Positions 31,515 to 57,678 are shown, numbered from the stretch's first letter. The stretch: DNA of 64,000 bases from Glandiceps talaboti (GCF_964340395.1 NC_135566.1:7526001-7590000); one strand, 5' to 3'. Program-made: numbers and translations. Notes: a model not told the origin generated them from the sequence alone.

Positions 31515-33073
31515 TTACTACTACTACTACTACTACTACTACTATTCATACGCAGAGAAAGAATATAAGATTTGTAAGAAAAACATGAGTCATAAAATAC
31601 AGATAAGTTACAATCTTTGATACACTGAATGTCTCTCTTGTAAGCATATTGAGCAGCACTTTTTGAGCAGATTTGGGAAAATCCAGTAAATTCACATTCT
31701 GTACTTTCCAATATTTTACACCTTTTTACACAACCTTTTCTTGTAACCCATTTAAGATGACATTGTAAAAGTGTAAAAATAAATTCAGATTGCTGCTAAT
31801 GTTGACAATTCCTATCAACAAAGACTATAAAAATGAAATTGCCAAATAATATCTACCAGAATTGTCACCAATTGACAATATTACCAATATTAGGCATGTC
31901 CAAAATAAACATAGTATTGGTGAGATCTAGTTAATTTCGCACTTTCATTTCAGATCTCAAGATATCCCCAAGAGACGACGTTACGTGGCTTTAGTTGAAA
32001 GTGTAAGAGATGGCGGAGGTGATGCCAAAATTTTCTCAAGTCTCCATGTCTCAGGAGAACGTAAGTACCAACCGTGTACAAAGTGTTCATCAGCTTGGTA
32101 GATCAAATGATTACACAGGTTACAAGCAGTTCAAAGTTTTTCAGGATTGAAATTTCTATCTGTCTTGATCCACGATCCTCCTCAGAATGATAAATTCCAT
32201 AGTTACAGCTGAACACTAGGTGGCAGTATAATCTGTCTTGGTTGACGATCCTCATCAGAATGACTAATTACATAGTTACAGCTGACCACTAGGTGGCAGT
32301 ATGATCTGTCTTCGTCCACGATCCTCCTCAGAATCGAATGACAAATTCCATAGTTACAACTGACCACTAGGTGGCAGTATGATCTGTCATGGTTGACAAT
32401 TGTCATCAGAATGACTAATTCCATAGTTACAAGTGACCACTAGGTGGGAGTATGATCTGTCTTGGTTGACGTTCCTCATCAAAATGACATATTCCATAGT
32501 TACAGCTGACCACTAGGTGGCAGTCATTCTGATGAGGATCGTCGACAAAGACAGATTTAAGCTCAATGCTAAAAACATTTTCATTTGCTATGTGCATTAT
32601 AACATTTATAAATCATTTGATCTACCAAGCTGATGAGTATTTTGGTTACATGTACATATAGTTGTACAAACACCAATAGAATCTAAAATGTGACTGGAAA
32701 AGGTCAGAGGAATGGAGAAAGATAAATTAATTACAATATTTAAATTTGCATCAACTTAAACTAAAATTGTAATCATCAAACTGCACTGAATTACTTTGTA
32801 ATTTATGTAACTAAAATTCCAAGGACAATCCCTACATAAAATACTACACGTCAAATGTGACGAAAACGTCAATTTCATGAGAGTCATCTGATGCCTACAC
32901 ACTACACAGACAACAAATTGACACCATACAGGTTAAATCATAAGAAAGACTGCGTTATTTTCTGATTCTTTCTTACAGAATTAAATCAGTTAAGTGGTGT
33001 AGCTGCCATTCTTCGTTTCCCACTACCAGAAATATCAGACGAGGAAGAGGACTCTAGCTCAGATGAAACTTAA
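25668..33073 (+). CDS. PELO: Pelota, ribosome rescue factor (eRF1-like)
   Basis: Ten coding exons: 25668-25708, 26669-26912, 27577-27667, 28183-28407, 29378-29418, 29930-30050, 30674-30794, 31148-31219, 31954-32060, 32979-33073. They join to 385 residues, the same length as human PELO. Domains: eRF1_1-like N domain (about 1-130), central domain (about 136-268) and C domain (about 271-370), then an acidic Ser tail. Matches include '[10 protein letters not shown]', '[11 protein letters not shown]', 'NIPRKRKG', '[17 protein letters not shown]' and '[15 protein letters not shown]'. There is no GGQ motif, as expected: Pelota with HBS1L binds empty A sites of stalled ribosomes and hands subunits to ABCE1, without hydrolysing peptidyl-tRNA. 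Start: the ATG gives the conserved 'MKLV' N-terminus. The last intron carries a foldback element with five CTCF-like motifs, and the 3' UTR carries tandem copies related to the end of the coding sequence. Confidence 0.98.
25780..26110. repeat. Degenerate tandem repeat, about three units, one interrupted
   Basis: Units share 'GTACGAAGTACA', 'tctgtatgccaag-atgcag' and 'gagattcattt'. The middle unit is interrupted by about 50 bp (25914-25960) that begins AGTCCTGCTTGCA, the end sequence of the elements at 10093 and 11198. PELO intron 1. Confidence 0.6.
28464..28673. mobile_element. 210-bp MITE-like element with 20-bp inverted ends
   Basis: The left end reads GTCTCGTTGCAGATCTCGCG and the right end, in reverse complement, GTCTCGCTGCAGATCTCACG. 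A second inverted pair further in (atgcaaata...tagcaac) extends the symmetry. No target duplication is clear. It starts 56 bp after PELO exon 4. Confidence 0.75.
31240..31545. repeat. (CA)n and (TAC)n microsatellite cluster
   Basis: CA runs at about 31243-31300 and 31381-31420 are followed by a (TAC)n run at about 31464-31545. The cluster starts about 20 bp after the PELO exon 8 donor. Confidence 0.93.
32087..32637. mobile_element. Foldback element carrying a 73-bp tandem array with CTCF-like motifs
   Basis: Perfect inverted ends of about 26 bp (left 32087-32113, right 32611-32637, containing CAGCTTGGTAGATCAAATGA) enclose five tandem units of 73-78 bp. Each unit contains the 15-mer CCACTAGGTGGCAGT or a one-base variant, at 32213-32227 (first base A), 32286-32300, 32364-32378, 32437-32451 (GGGAG for GGCAG) and 32510-32524, all on the plus strand. 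Three copies match the bilaterian CTCF core consensus CCASYAGRKGGCRSY exactly. The array ends in an inverted piece of the unit (32525-32556). PELO intron 9. Confidence 0.75.
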
Positions 33074-33127
33074 ACGGTTCCTACATCCGAAATATAGAAC
33101 TATGAAAAATATGACTTGTGCAGTGGT

Positions 33128-33300
33128 AGTTCAGATGAAACTTAACACTGCAGGACTTCCTATGTTACTGATAAAGTCAAGCAACTATGAAAAGTAACAC
33201 TTCAGGACTACCTATGTTACTGATCATAAATTCAAGCAACTATGAAACTTAACATTTCAGCACTACCTATGTTACTGATAAATTCAAACAAGTAGGAAAC
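33128..33300 (+). repeat. Tandem repeat in the PELO 3' UTR containing copies of the stop region
   Basis: About three units of roughly 60 bp share 'CTATGTTACTGAT' and 'GATGAAACTTAA'-like starts. The coding end itself (TCAGATGAAACTTAA at 33059-33073) is repeated at about 33131-33145, so the CDS end appears to be unit zero of the array. Confidence 0.7.
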
Positions 33301-33707
33301 ATTGCCGCCATTCAACAGTACAAGCATATTTGTGTAAACAGTGACCTTTCAGTATTTATATGCAACCCTATATAGAATGAAGTGTTGCAGAGGTACAAGT
33401 CAGACTTTCTTTATACCATTGGCAGTAAGTAGATAGCTGTTTAAAATGGCTAAATAATCAACGCCTCTTTGCTTACCTGCAGCCTCAGACTCAAAATCAA
33501 ACAAAAAAGTGTTGGTAAAAATTAGTGTCTTTTACTTTAAAATTTATGAATTTTGAGAAGAAAACTTTCTGACTCATTAAATGTGGTTATTTTACATAAT
33601 TATTTTAGCCAATATATGATTTTATTTTTGAGAAGTACAATTTGTACGCTATCTAATGCGTGAAATGCAGCTAAAGCTTCTTGATAAAGTAATCAAGACT
33701 ATGAAAT

Positions 33708-33713
33708 AATAAA
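33708..33713 (+). terminator. PELO polyadenylation signal
   Basis: AATAAA about 635 bp after the stop codon; the 3' UTR would include the tandem repeat at 33128-33300. Confidence 0.65.
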
Positions 33714-33864
33714 CAAACTTAAAAAATTTAATCACTTTATGTTGTGGTCATTTGATTTATTGAACCTATAGCAGGTTGGCCTTCACTGGAGACAGGCACT
33801 GATATGCCTAAAGAACAATCCAATGTAAATAAAGATGATCATGTTATTGTGTTTTGATAACTTG

Positions 33865-33882
33865 GGGGGGGGGGGGGGGGGG
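33865..33882. repeat. Poly-G tract
   Basis: About 18 G in a row in the PELO-SETD6 intergenic region; its length is probably unreliable in the assembly. Confidence 0.85.
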
Positions 33883-34308
33883 GTTTCAACACAGACTATT
33901 GCTTGGACAACAAGACATTTCAATGGACTGACAAATCTTAGGACTTCATAGCCCCAAAGGGATGAAATCTGTGGGACACTGTTAGCTTTCACCCCCTTAA
34001 AAGAATCCCTCCACAAACTACCGAGGTATATCTATATTTTTAACGACGTAGAAGTCAATATAAATCTGACTAAATTTTTCAAAAATTAGTACGAAGTGTT
34101 GTGAAATACTATGAAGCTTTCAGATCCATTATTTGTTGTCAGACATCCATAAACTAGTACTTTCCAGTGAAGAAAGTGTAGAACCTCGGAGGACGGTTGT
34201 TGTCTTTGACAGGTGAGTATCGTGAAGTGACGTCCATCATACTGTGCAAGTCTGTTGAGAACTGTCTTTGTTATTAATATTTATAATTGAGGCCATGTAA
34301 TCAGATGA

Positions 34309-34488
34309 GACAACACCTTACGAGTCCTACTAGTACTAGAGGGTCAAATAAAAGGGAAAAGATATAGGGGAAGACCAAGAACAGAGTGGACAACAAATGT
34401 TAAAGAGTGGACAGAATATGAATACCTGGTGAGAAGAGACAAGTGGAGGATCGTGACAGCCAACCTTCCTGAGGATGACGGCACATGA
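34309..34488 (+). pseudogene. Fragment of a non-LTR retrotransposon polyprotein C-terminus
   Basis: One frame reads 'NTLRVLLVLEGQIKGK', then 'RGRPRTEWTTNVKEWT', then 'LVRRDKWRIVTANLPEDDGT' and a stop. The motif order Gly-Lys-Arg-x-x-GRPR-x-x-W...D-W-x-x...(D)GT-stop is typical of the tail after the reverse transcriptase domain in many animal LINE-type elements. No reverse transcriptase core is present upstream, where the frame closes just before 34309. It is a dead 5'-truncated copy between PELO and SETD6. Confidence 0.75.
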
Positions 34489-34904
34489 TGATAATAATTG
34501 AGGCAGATTAGTTTGGCATTTTGAGATGGAGTATTTGTGGTGAGTTAGACAAGAAGTTTGTTACTGGCTGCAGAGAAACAGAGATGGATGAATGGTTACG
34601 CCAAGGATTCAATCCCATGTCCTAGTATTAGTGGTAATAGTATGTATGTTGTCAGTGGAGCCATTAGGATTATATAGTATTAATCCTTTTGTCTAGACCA
34701 ACTTAACAGATAACTGTTTTTCACACCTAAATTTTAATCCTAATCCAAACTGGATTAAATAAAACTTGTAACTCATAAAATTAAGGAGTCATGCTAAGGT
34801 TGTGAAAATTATGCAATAACAGCTCCGCCCCTAACCTGCCCCATCCCACTCAACCCATCTGCTTCATGAGTAAATGACAAGTAAACTTTAATGATATCAA
34901 ATTC

Positions 34905-34910
34905 TTTATT
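34905..34910 (-). terminator. SETD6 polyadenylation signal
   Basis: AATAAA on the minus strand (TTTATT on plus), only 23 bp beyond the stop codon, so the 3' UTR would be very short. Confidence 0.65.
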
Positions 34911-34932
34911 TTTGTCGAAATCAAATAGTGTG

Positions 34933-37900
34933 CTACCTATCTGTAGCACTTTTACAGTAACCAATAATGTTCATGAGTAGTGTTTGTTGTCCAAGTCTGA
35001 CGTGAAGAGCAAATTTTTGACGACGTGACAAACATGTAAGTTTGTCAGACTCCATCATATCCTGATTCTCGGTATAACTAAAGTTGTATGACTCTAACTG
35101 TTTCTGTAGGCAAAGTTTCAAAAGCTGTCTTCTTGACTCCAACATCACACAAATGTCATCTGTAAAGAAAATTGTAAAAGTTTAACTGTTGAAGGATATA
35201 GGATTGAGATGACATCATTCTGAAATATTGCCTCCATGTTTGTTGAGTATTTGACCACACATGTTACATGCCAAATTTGCATGTGATTTGATTAACAATA
35301 GTTCTATCATATACCCAATGAAATGCTAAAATACATTTGCAATAAATAAGTTGCACATTTTTGACAACGATGTTATCACTGCTTGGTTAACATTGCAATA
35401 AACGCCAAGGCTATAGCACAAAGTGGAGTAATATAATACTGCAGTAACAATGACTTAATTTGGACAGACTATGCTAAGATGTGATACAGGAAATTATTGC
35501 CAATGTAGAGTGCATGATTTCTCCATAGCAATACATAGAGGTATGATTACAGGTATATAAGAAGGAGCATGACTCGATACCTTCAGTCAGTGTGTTATCA
35601 TCTTCATAATCATCATCATCACTGTCTTCTTGCCAATTCTTTTTAAATACCTTGAAGTCCTTCTTGTCAAATGAAAGAACCTGTAATTGAAGCAATGTGA
35701 CATGGTGATGTTAGAAAGACTCTTAAAGCTGCACTGGCTGCAAATGGAACATTTTCTGGAACTGTTTCGTTAGATATAACGGCTTGTAATATTGCAGAGG
35801 TCATGTTGTGGGTCACTCTCCATGTTTAGCCATCTTGTTCCAATCACGCTCCCAGATTCTCAGTTGAGGTGGCAGAAGTCAGAACCTGCAATGGAGTCTG
35901 GGTAACTGAGACTATATCTTGATAGTATATTCATTACCTTCAGAATTAATGGAAGCTGAAATCCAGACACTCCCTTATTATCAATGACAATTTTATCATC
36001 TTCATCAAGGACATCAAGTTGCTGTAACCAATTCCATTTTCTTTGTAACAATGATACTTCACCGCTGTCTTCATTACACAATGACTTTGCCGACTCCAAT
36101 AAAGTAGTAATATTTATTTCCACCTGGAATCAGAGAATATAATATCAAAATCAAATAAATTCTTTCACATAAATATCTCTTGTTCTGGAAATTATTGAGG
36201 GCATCAGACTTTTGTTAGCAGAATGAAGGAAATGTCAGTGTGTAGAAATCCGGATTAGGTCACTGGTGTAGGTTGGAGCTTTGTTTTGTGTCTAATGTAT
36301 CTAAGGACAGGCGCAGTGACACATAAACAGAAATCTTCACTCTGTCTCCTAATTCCAAAACTTAAAACCAGATATATATCAGAGTGGGACAGTATAATAT
36401 AACTACTTTGGAGCGATAAATTGGAAATGAATGCCACGTTTTGATTCATCTACGATAGACCTAATATTTATATTATATTACATTATATCCGTAGTAGATG
36501 GATCGAAACGTAGCATTCATTTCCAATTTATTGTTCCAAAGTAACTATATTGTACTGTCCTATTGATTCTTGGAATCATGAACACTATATTCTCCATTAT
36601 GTCAGAGTGAATTGAGCACAAAGTCTTACGATACTCAAACGGTACACTGGATGAATGTACTAACCGTGTCATACAGATTCTGTTGATGTGGCTCTGCAAA
36701 GCCATACATATGAAGTAACTGCCAGTTAGGAAGTTGACCATATGTATTAAACACCTCTTCTCCCTGAAAGAAAATAGAAAATAGAAATAAATAGTCTATG
36801 TACTAACAATGCAAAGCTTTCTAAAAGTGGAAATAACTGACAAATGGTTGCATGTTTTCAGCAAGGTAAAATCTGCCTCAATTCCCCACAAAAATTATGA
36901 TGTATATCAAACTGCAGTTCATTATTTTACATCACCTACAATTACTTGTTATTTCAGAGAAACATCAAGTTGATCTAGCACCTTTATAGGGTATATTTGT
37001 TATGGAATATTGCATCATGGGAGTCAACAGAAATAATACATGTATATCCATGGTTGCACAATAAATATTCTTGAGAGGTGTTTTCATTATACAATGAATA
37101 TATTATTTCTGCAGACTCCCATGATGCAATTGCCTACAGCAAAGATACCCAAGATTACATGGCATATCGTAGACCAATCAGATGTTTTACTCTAGGTCTG
37201 AAATTTACATATCAAACATAGTAAGTCCTACCTTTGTGATTGGTCTAGTGGTTACCATGGTGAGTGTATTTTCATCAAAGTTCAAATGTGCATTATTAGC
37301 TGATACATGGTTCAAAATATCTGCCATAGGAACCATAACTGGCATTGCAGTCTCACTGTCCTCTCCACTGCTTTCAGTGAAACTGTACGCCATTATGAAA
37401 GCTACCATTTGCTTGTATAATTCCAAAGTGTGGACCTCTAAACTGAAGTGAAAGTGTAAAATGATAAGTTTATTTAAATCAAAATCCTCTTGTGCTCAAC
37501 TTGTAACTATTTGTGTACAAATAAATACAGTGGCCCCTCATTAAGTCACACCCTGGTAACTCGCACTTTCAGCTATGTCGCAGCTGTCACTTTGACTCTT
37601 GTTTTTTGGGAGTCAAACAACGATAGTCATTGTATCTATTACTGCATAAAACAAGGTGTACCTCATTCCTGAGCACAATAAAGATAACTGAATAGCAACG
37701 TACGCCTGTCAATCTCAAACTTGTTGCAATGAATAGGTGTCACAAGTCGAATTTCAAGCTCACACAACTCGTACATTATTTCAAATTTTTCAAAAATTAT
37801 GGTTGCTGAGTTATGATATAATTTTATATCATTCCCAATATTCCCCTTCATCTGAAAAATACTTGTAACTCGACCATTTTGTCACCACTCTTTCGACTTG

Positions 37901-40106
37901 TAGTGACAAGACCCCTTACGTCACTAATATATTCCAAATCTGAATGAAGAAATATATTGGGGAAAATTGTTCATTTGTGGTATGGTGTATATTTAGTCAG
38001 TTGTGTCATAAAAGTTAATAAAACAAAACCCATTATCAACGTTACACTACTTTCTCCAAACTAATAAATCAACTTCAAACTTAACACAAAGAATATTTTA
38101 TAACTTTTGTAACATTCATTTACTCTCTTACCTCCATGTCTCAGGGAATTTTTTCATGAATGGAACCACTATCGTATTATATTCACATGTTATATTTTTT
38201 AAGTCCCTTTCAACTGCCTCAGGTATACCAGTGCTGGCCAGTTCTTGAAGGACTTCTTCCCTAAATTACAATATAGAGAAAACAAAATTTTTCTTGTGAA
38301 TGTTGCTTTAGTACACAATCAGACACTGTTCCTCAATATTTTTCTTCGTTCAACCAAGGAAAACATGAGTGGCCTAAGGGGCCTTGTCACTACAAGTCAA
38401 AGATGGGTGTCAACTAAACCTTTTATTTTCTGGTTGAATGAAGAAATATAATGGGGGAATGATATAATATTTCTGAAAGCATAATTATAAAAATCAGAAA
38501 AAAATCATAATTTAGAACACTTTAAGTCATATTTTGTGCATTACAAAACCAATGATGTAGACACTGTTTTTGTGATGTAGAACATCTGGGGTATAAAATC
38601 CATATCTGTTATTAAATGTTTAACTTGGAATTGTGTGCTATTGCCAATGTCACCTATAACTAGCCTACAGACTAAACTTTGATTACCTTGTCCAAAACAT
38701 AGGTTGATCTACCACAGTAAAATCTGGGCATAAATCAAGATATGGTCGCCATAGAGACTGTGGGTTTGTATATTCATACATCAAAGCTAGTAATAAAGGC
38801 ACCCAACCACTGTCACTCTGTAAATCTGATTTACCTGCGTAAAGGGAGTAAAATATGATGTTAATGGTATTTTAGTTTATTTGTCAGTGGGTTTTTTAGA
38901 CTGTGGTGGCGCCCTTCACATCCTGCCATGTATATGTATAGCAGCGCTAGTGTATAAACTTGGTAAACATGTTTATGATGCATGGTATGGTTCCTATACT
39001 GGACACTTTCCTGCTAAAATTATTTGATTAGAAATTGATGATTTTTTAGTAAGTCACTGACTGATTAGTGGGGTTTTGACTGGTTTTTATAAATTCATAA
39101 TTTTGATTGACAGATTACTTTATTTTATAGACTTTCAACATGACGTGACTGACTGATTGCATTGCATTGCTAATTGTGTTGCTTTGCACTGCGTTGTGTC
39201 ATGTTGCATTGTGTTGCATTGTGTTCTGTGTCTTGTGTTGTGTTGATTTGCATTGTGTTGTGTTGCGTTACATTGCGTTGCATTGTGATGCATTGTGTTG
39301 CATTGTGTTGTTGGTTGATTTGACCACCTAGCATTGTCCTACCTTTCTTCAGGATATCAGCTACTTTGCAAGTATCAGAATACAACAGTAAGTGTCGCTG
39401 TATTTCAAACAGACACTCCCCTTCGTCTAAGTCTTCCACTGCAATCATTCCATACTCAGAACATGAATCCTGTCTACCAACCTTTACCTGTACTCAAAAA
39501 CATAAATTACAATCATGGAATAGCAAGTGGTGATTATTCCACAGAAGGTGGATGGTGGGTTTTGTGCACATACAGTAGTGAGATTCACAATACTGGTGTA
39601 TGAAAAGGAAATGGCACTAGAACAGGTACATTTTTTGGAATAATTAGGCGCTGTGTAAATAACACTTACAAAACATGATTTTGGTAAATAACAATTGTCC
39701 TTGAAGTTTGTGTTGGCTCTGTCACCAACAGGAACATCTTGTTCAATTTCCATGGCAATTAAAAAGTTAATTTACTGACTTATAGCCTTTCTCTACCTTT
39801 GCATATTTTCATAATCTCATTTTGATTTGTAAATACTGTATATACAAACACGACTTCTTTCATTCCCTACCTTTGCATATTTCATAATTCAAAACTATGC
39901 TGTGTATAAAACCACCCACACAAACCTTTCAGAAAGTTGCATCAGCATTATACAATGTCTTTGGAAATTTCAGATTAAACTTCATTATGTTGTCTCACCT
40001 TTTCATTGACATGAAACTCATTCTCCTGGCACCACTGAAGAAAGGTTTGAAGTTTCTTGTCACAGGAATCATCAAATTTCTTGAGTCTTTTTGCAGGATT
40101 GTTCAT
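34933..40106 (-). CDS. SETD6: SETD6-type protein lysine methyltransferase
   Basis: Nine coding exons: 39999-40106, 39343-39487, 38687-38834, 38132-38260, 37232-37442, 36665-36763, 35938-36123, 35581-35680, 34933-35159. Phases agree and give 450 residues (human 473). The SET domain (about 40-275) has '[12 protein letters not shown]', '[13 protein letters not shown]', the SAM-pocket 'DILNH' (about N221-H222) and the catalytic-tyrosine segment '[18 protein letters not shown]' (Tyr about 255). The C-terminal half fits the Rubisco-LSMT substrate-binding fold. SETD6 monomethylates targets such as RELA Lys310 and H2A.Z in vertebrates; the substrate here is unknown. Odd: an acidic run '[10 protein letters not shown]' replaces a charged human loop. 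Start: ATG at 40106 just inside an exon whose acceptor ends at 40115, implying a spliced 5' UTR. Close divergent neighbour: coronin. Confidence 0.94.
35886..35916. repeat. Relic of the inverted end of the 56948 element
   Basis: 'GAGTCTGGGTAACTGAGACT' matches the right end of the element at 56948-57314 with one difference. It lies about 20 bp beyond the donor of the SETD6 exon at 35938-36123. Confidence 0.55.
36385..36562. mobile_element. Foldback hairpin with arms of about 75 bp
   Basis: The arm around 'AAATTGGAAATGAATGCCAC' (36418-36437) is matched in inverted orientation around 36513-36535, and similarity extends over about 75 bp on each side at close to 90%. The centre is about 30 bp of AT-rich sequence. 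The RNA would form a long hairpin. SETD6 intron 6 (36124-36664). Confidence 0.8.
37880..38475. repeat. Two inverted copies of a dispersed repeat around SETD6 exon 4
   Basis: The stretch 'GACTTGTAGTGACAAGACCC' at about 37895 recurs in reverse complement at about 38370-38400, and both resemble about 480-595 at the start of the window. Adjacent 'tgaatgaagaaatat' is shared as well. SETD6 exon 4 (38132-38260) lies between the two copies. Confidence 0.65.
39156..39313. repeat. Degenerate pentanucleotide repeat (TTGTG/TTGCA)n
   Basis: Units TGTTG, CATTG and CGTTG alternate over about 160 bp. The array ends about 30 bp before the donor of SETD6 exon 2. Confidence 0.88.
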
Positions 40107-40249
40107 TCTTCTTGCTAAGAGGCAAACACAGGAATCTAATTGTTTCACTTGAAATAGGTTGGAGTCCTCCAATTTTAAAGGGGCATAACCTGAGTTTCTA
40201 GGTTGTTGGTTTTTTTTTTTACTTTTTAAAATAATAATAACAATAATGT

Positions 40250-40530
40250 TGGTTTTTATATAGCACATTCCCACTCTGTGCTCAAATCACTTTACAGTTA
40301 TTACCCTTGGTATGGATCTACAGTAGTGGCACAATGGTCCTGTATACTTCCTCAACTTCCTAGGGGGCATATAATCCATTGCAGCCTTTATAAGTGCATA
40401 GGATTAAAGCATTCACACTGCAACCTCTATCCTACCAGGTCCCCAATTATACAGCTGGGTTGACTGAGGCACAGTCGTGGTTCAAATCTTGCCCAAGGAC
40501 TTTAGCCATTCAGATGCAAATGGCAGAGAT
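40250..40530. repeat. SINE-like repeat, copy 1
   Basis: It begins TATATAGCACATTCCCACTC and contains 'CCATTGCAGCCTTTATAAGT' and 'GTGGTTCAAATCTTGCCCAA', in the same order as at 47468-47812. 'GGTTCAAATC' fits a pol III B-box (GWTCRANNC). It ends in a poly-G tract at 40531-40552. It is upstream of SETD6, possibly in its 5' UTR intron. Confidence 0.75.
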
Positions 40531-40611
40531 GGGGGGGGGGGGGGGGGGGGGGTTGTAATTCGCTGCACATCAATCAATTGTTATTGACAGAACTCATGCC
40601 AAGAACTAGCC

Positions 40612-40814
40612 TAGAATCCATGTGTGTGAGGATTTGTGGCTCTTACCTTACCTTGACCATACCTGCCATTTCACTAGCAGTCGTTTACTTAAATGAAGTT
40701 TTGGCCAAAAATCAGGCACAATTATTATTGGCTTTTAAATTTTTCCCCTTGTGAGATGATGTTACTAGTGTCATCATATGATTTAAAAACCAACTTGGAG
40801 GGTTGAGCTATATG
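40612..40814. repeat. Dispersed repeat shared with 24247-24443
   Basis: Second copy of the family ending 'CAACTTGGAGGGTTGAGCTA'. It directly abuts the MITE starting at 40822. Confidence 0.75.
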
Positions 40815-40821
40815 TGAACCC

Positions 40822-40988
40822 GTGTGCCCTCTAAGCCAATTTGACGCGCCACTGATGCACACAATTTCTAGTGACGCACCAAATTTTGGCATTCCCCTAT
40901 CTCTTACTATGTGGTGACTCACAAGAAATGCCAGTTTTTATCATTTTGACTCACAACAACAAAATTTGGCTATCATTAGAGGGCACAC
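40822..40988. mobile_element. 167-bp MITE with GTGTGCCCTCTAA ends, copy 1
   Basis: The left end is GTGTGCCCTCTAAGCC and the right end its inverse TTAGAGGGCACAC; an inner inverted GCCAAATTT piece is offset by four bases. The reverse complement of the whole element aligns with 54017-54162. No target duplication is visible. No coding capacity. Confidence 0.8.
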
Positions 40989-40999
40989 TCAACATAATA

Positions 41000-41645
41000 C
41001 CATATTTAACATCACTGCAGGAAATCATAATCTAATTTGAGGTTTGAATAAACAGCTGCCAGCGAAGCGTGGCAGGGGAATGGTGAGATCAAAAAACCCC
41101 ACAAGACTGGACTCTTGGCTAAAGCCATATATACACTGAAAAAGAGTCTGTTGACCTATTTGAAATATCTGTTTTTAACTACTTCAGAGAGTGTTTGTAT
41201 GTATCATTACATCAAATATTCACATTCCAGGAGGAGGATGTCATCTACTGATTGGTGGCATAGTGATAATTGACAAGAAGGCTCACTATTTGTCAACAAG
41301 TTTAACATATTCTCTCTGTGTGACATCTATACAATTTAATATTTGATCTATGAGATGTCATGTCGATCTGACTCACTCTAATATGGCTCCTTGAAGTTGT
41401 ACTAAGACTTGAAATCAAGAGATTCATTGTTTGCAGACATTAGCATCACAGACAAAGATATTTCAGGGCTATTCCATATTAAAGTTCTTATGGCATATTT
41501 GAGATACACTGTGTCATCCTCTTTGAAGTTTTAAATAATTTAACATAACATTTCATTAATCTCACTTCATTATGCAAATTTATAATATTCATAATATCAA
41601 CCTTATTCAAATTAGACTTGTATTACCTGCTGTTTTGTTGTCATT
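41000..41645. other. Intergenic or 5' UTR intron DNA upstream of SETD6
   Basis: AT-rich sequence without a recognisable exon or repeat family. Confidence 0.5.
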
Positions 41646-41647
41646 AA

Positions 41648-41809
<162 letters not shown>

Positions 41810-42059
41810 CATGTAATGATTTACAATGCTGTCATTGTATTTCGAAGTCTTGTCCAACAAGCAAGGTGGGTACCGTGTGTTATGTTATTCCCTTGCCTTT
41901 GGCAAAACACAGCAGACGACACGGCAGAATCGCCGTTTATGTTAAACAGAGGAAAAGGAAACATGTGTAGTAAGATTATTGATGTTGCGGTGTATGTTTG
42001 TTGAGTTAAATGCAAATATCACCTGCACTCCTCCCACTACATCCTTTTCAGCCGAACAC

Positions 42060-42125
42060 TTCCAACTTTGGTCATTTTTTCCAACCGAGGTTTCTGTTTC
42101 CGGTTTATAACTTCCGGGTGAAGAG
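42060..42125. promoter_or_regulatory. Candidate coronin (and possibly SETD6) promoter
   Basis: ACTTCCGGGTG at 42110-42120 is a strong ETS-type site and TTTCCGGTTT at 42097-42106 a second one. A non-coding first coronin exon follows, ending in the donor TTACAG|GTAATATC at 42181; it joins the acceptor ending at 42672, 17 bp before the start codon. Confidence 0.5.
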
Positions 42126-42689
42126 ACAAGTTCTGTGAGACCGGACTCTCCTTTTGTTGCACGGAAAATCAGGAATTACAGGTAATATCATCAGTGGTCA
42201 ACATTTAATTTTACTGCAACAAAATCTCTGGTTATTTTTTATGCTAGGTGAATTTATAATATTCTAGTCCCTGGGTTAGGAAACTGTTGTGTAATTAATC
42301 TTGTGCACACCCGGCCTAACAGAGTCGACATCGTGATCCGATCCTCCCACGCCCGCCGCAATCGAGTCATACACCGCTCGTTCACGTTGAGGTATTCCCC
42401 TTGCAGTGTGATACAGTTGTGTTCTTGGTGTGCTTGTTGAGGTATGTTGGAGAATCGTAACATGGTTACATTTTGTTGTTGTTTACGAATTTTGTCACGC
42501 TGATGTGACATTTAAAATTTTAACATTGATTTGTACCGTGTTACAGGGTTCCGTTATATGATTATGAATGATATCCTGTCTGTCTGCTTGGAAGTCGGGT
42601 TCGTCCCCTCCCCAAAAAGTTTATGTATTAACTATAATTACTGGTGCTAACCATCGCTATTTTACGTTACAGTTCATAAAATCAGAAAT

Positions 42690-57505
<14,816 letters not shown>

Positions 57506-57672
57506 TTATTATGTAATCAAGAATCAGGATTTACACAGATAACCACGGTTCCTTATTTATTGCACTTTATAATAGTTTTAGACGTAAGTACATTTGGCAG
57601 CGCTGCTCAACAAAGCTTAAGAGTTCTAGGGGTGATCCTACTTTCTTTACTCCGACATTCCAAGAAAAAACT

Positions 57673-57678
57673 AATAAA
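57673..57678 (+). terminator. Coronin polyadenylation signal (candidate)
   Basis: AATAAA about 170 bp after the exon B stop. A dispersed repeat begins 50 bp further on. Confidence 0.5.

Noticed and set aside
39170-39342. Continuation of SETD6 exon 2 beyond 'ILKKG'
   Set aside because: It reads into the pentanucleotide repeat; the donor at 39342 joins in phase to exon 38687-38834, which matches the family.
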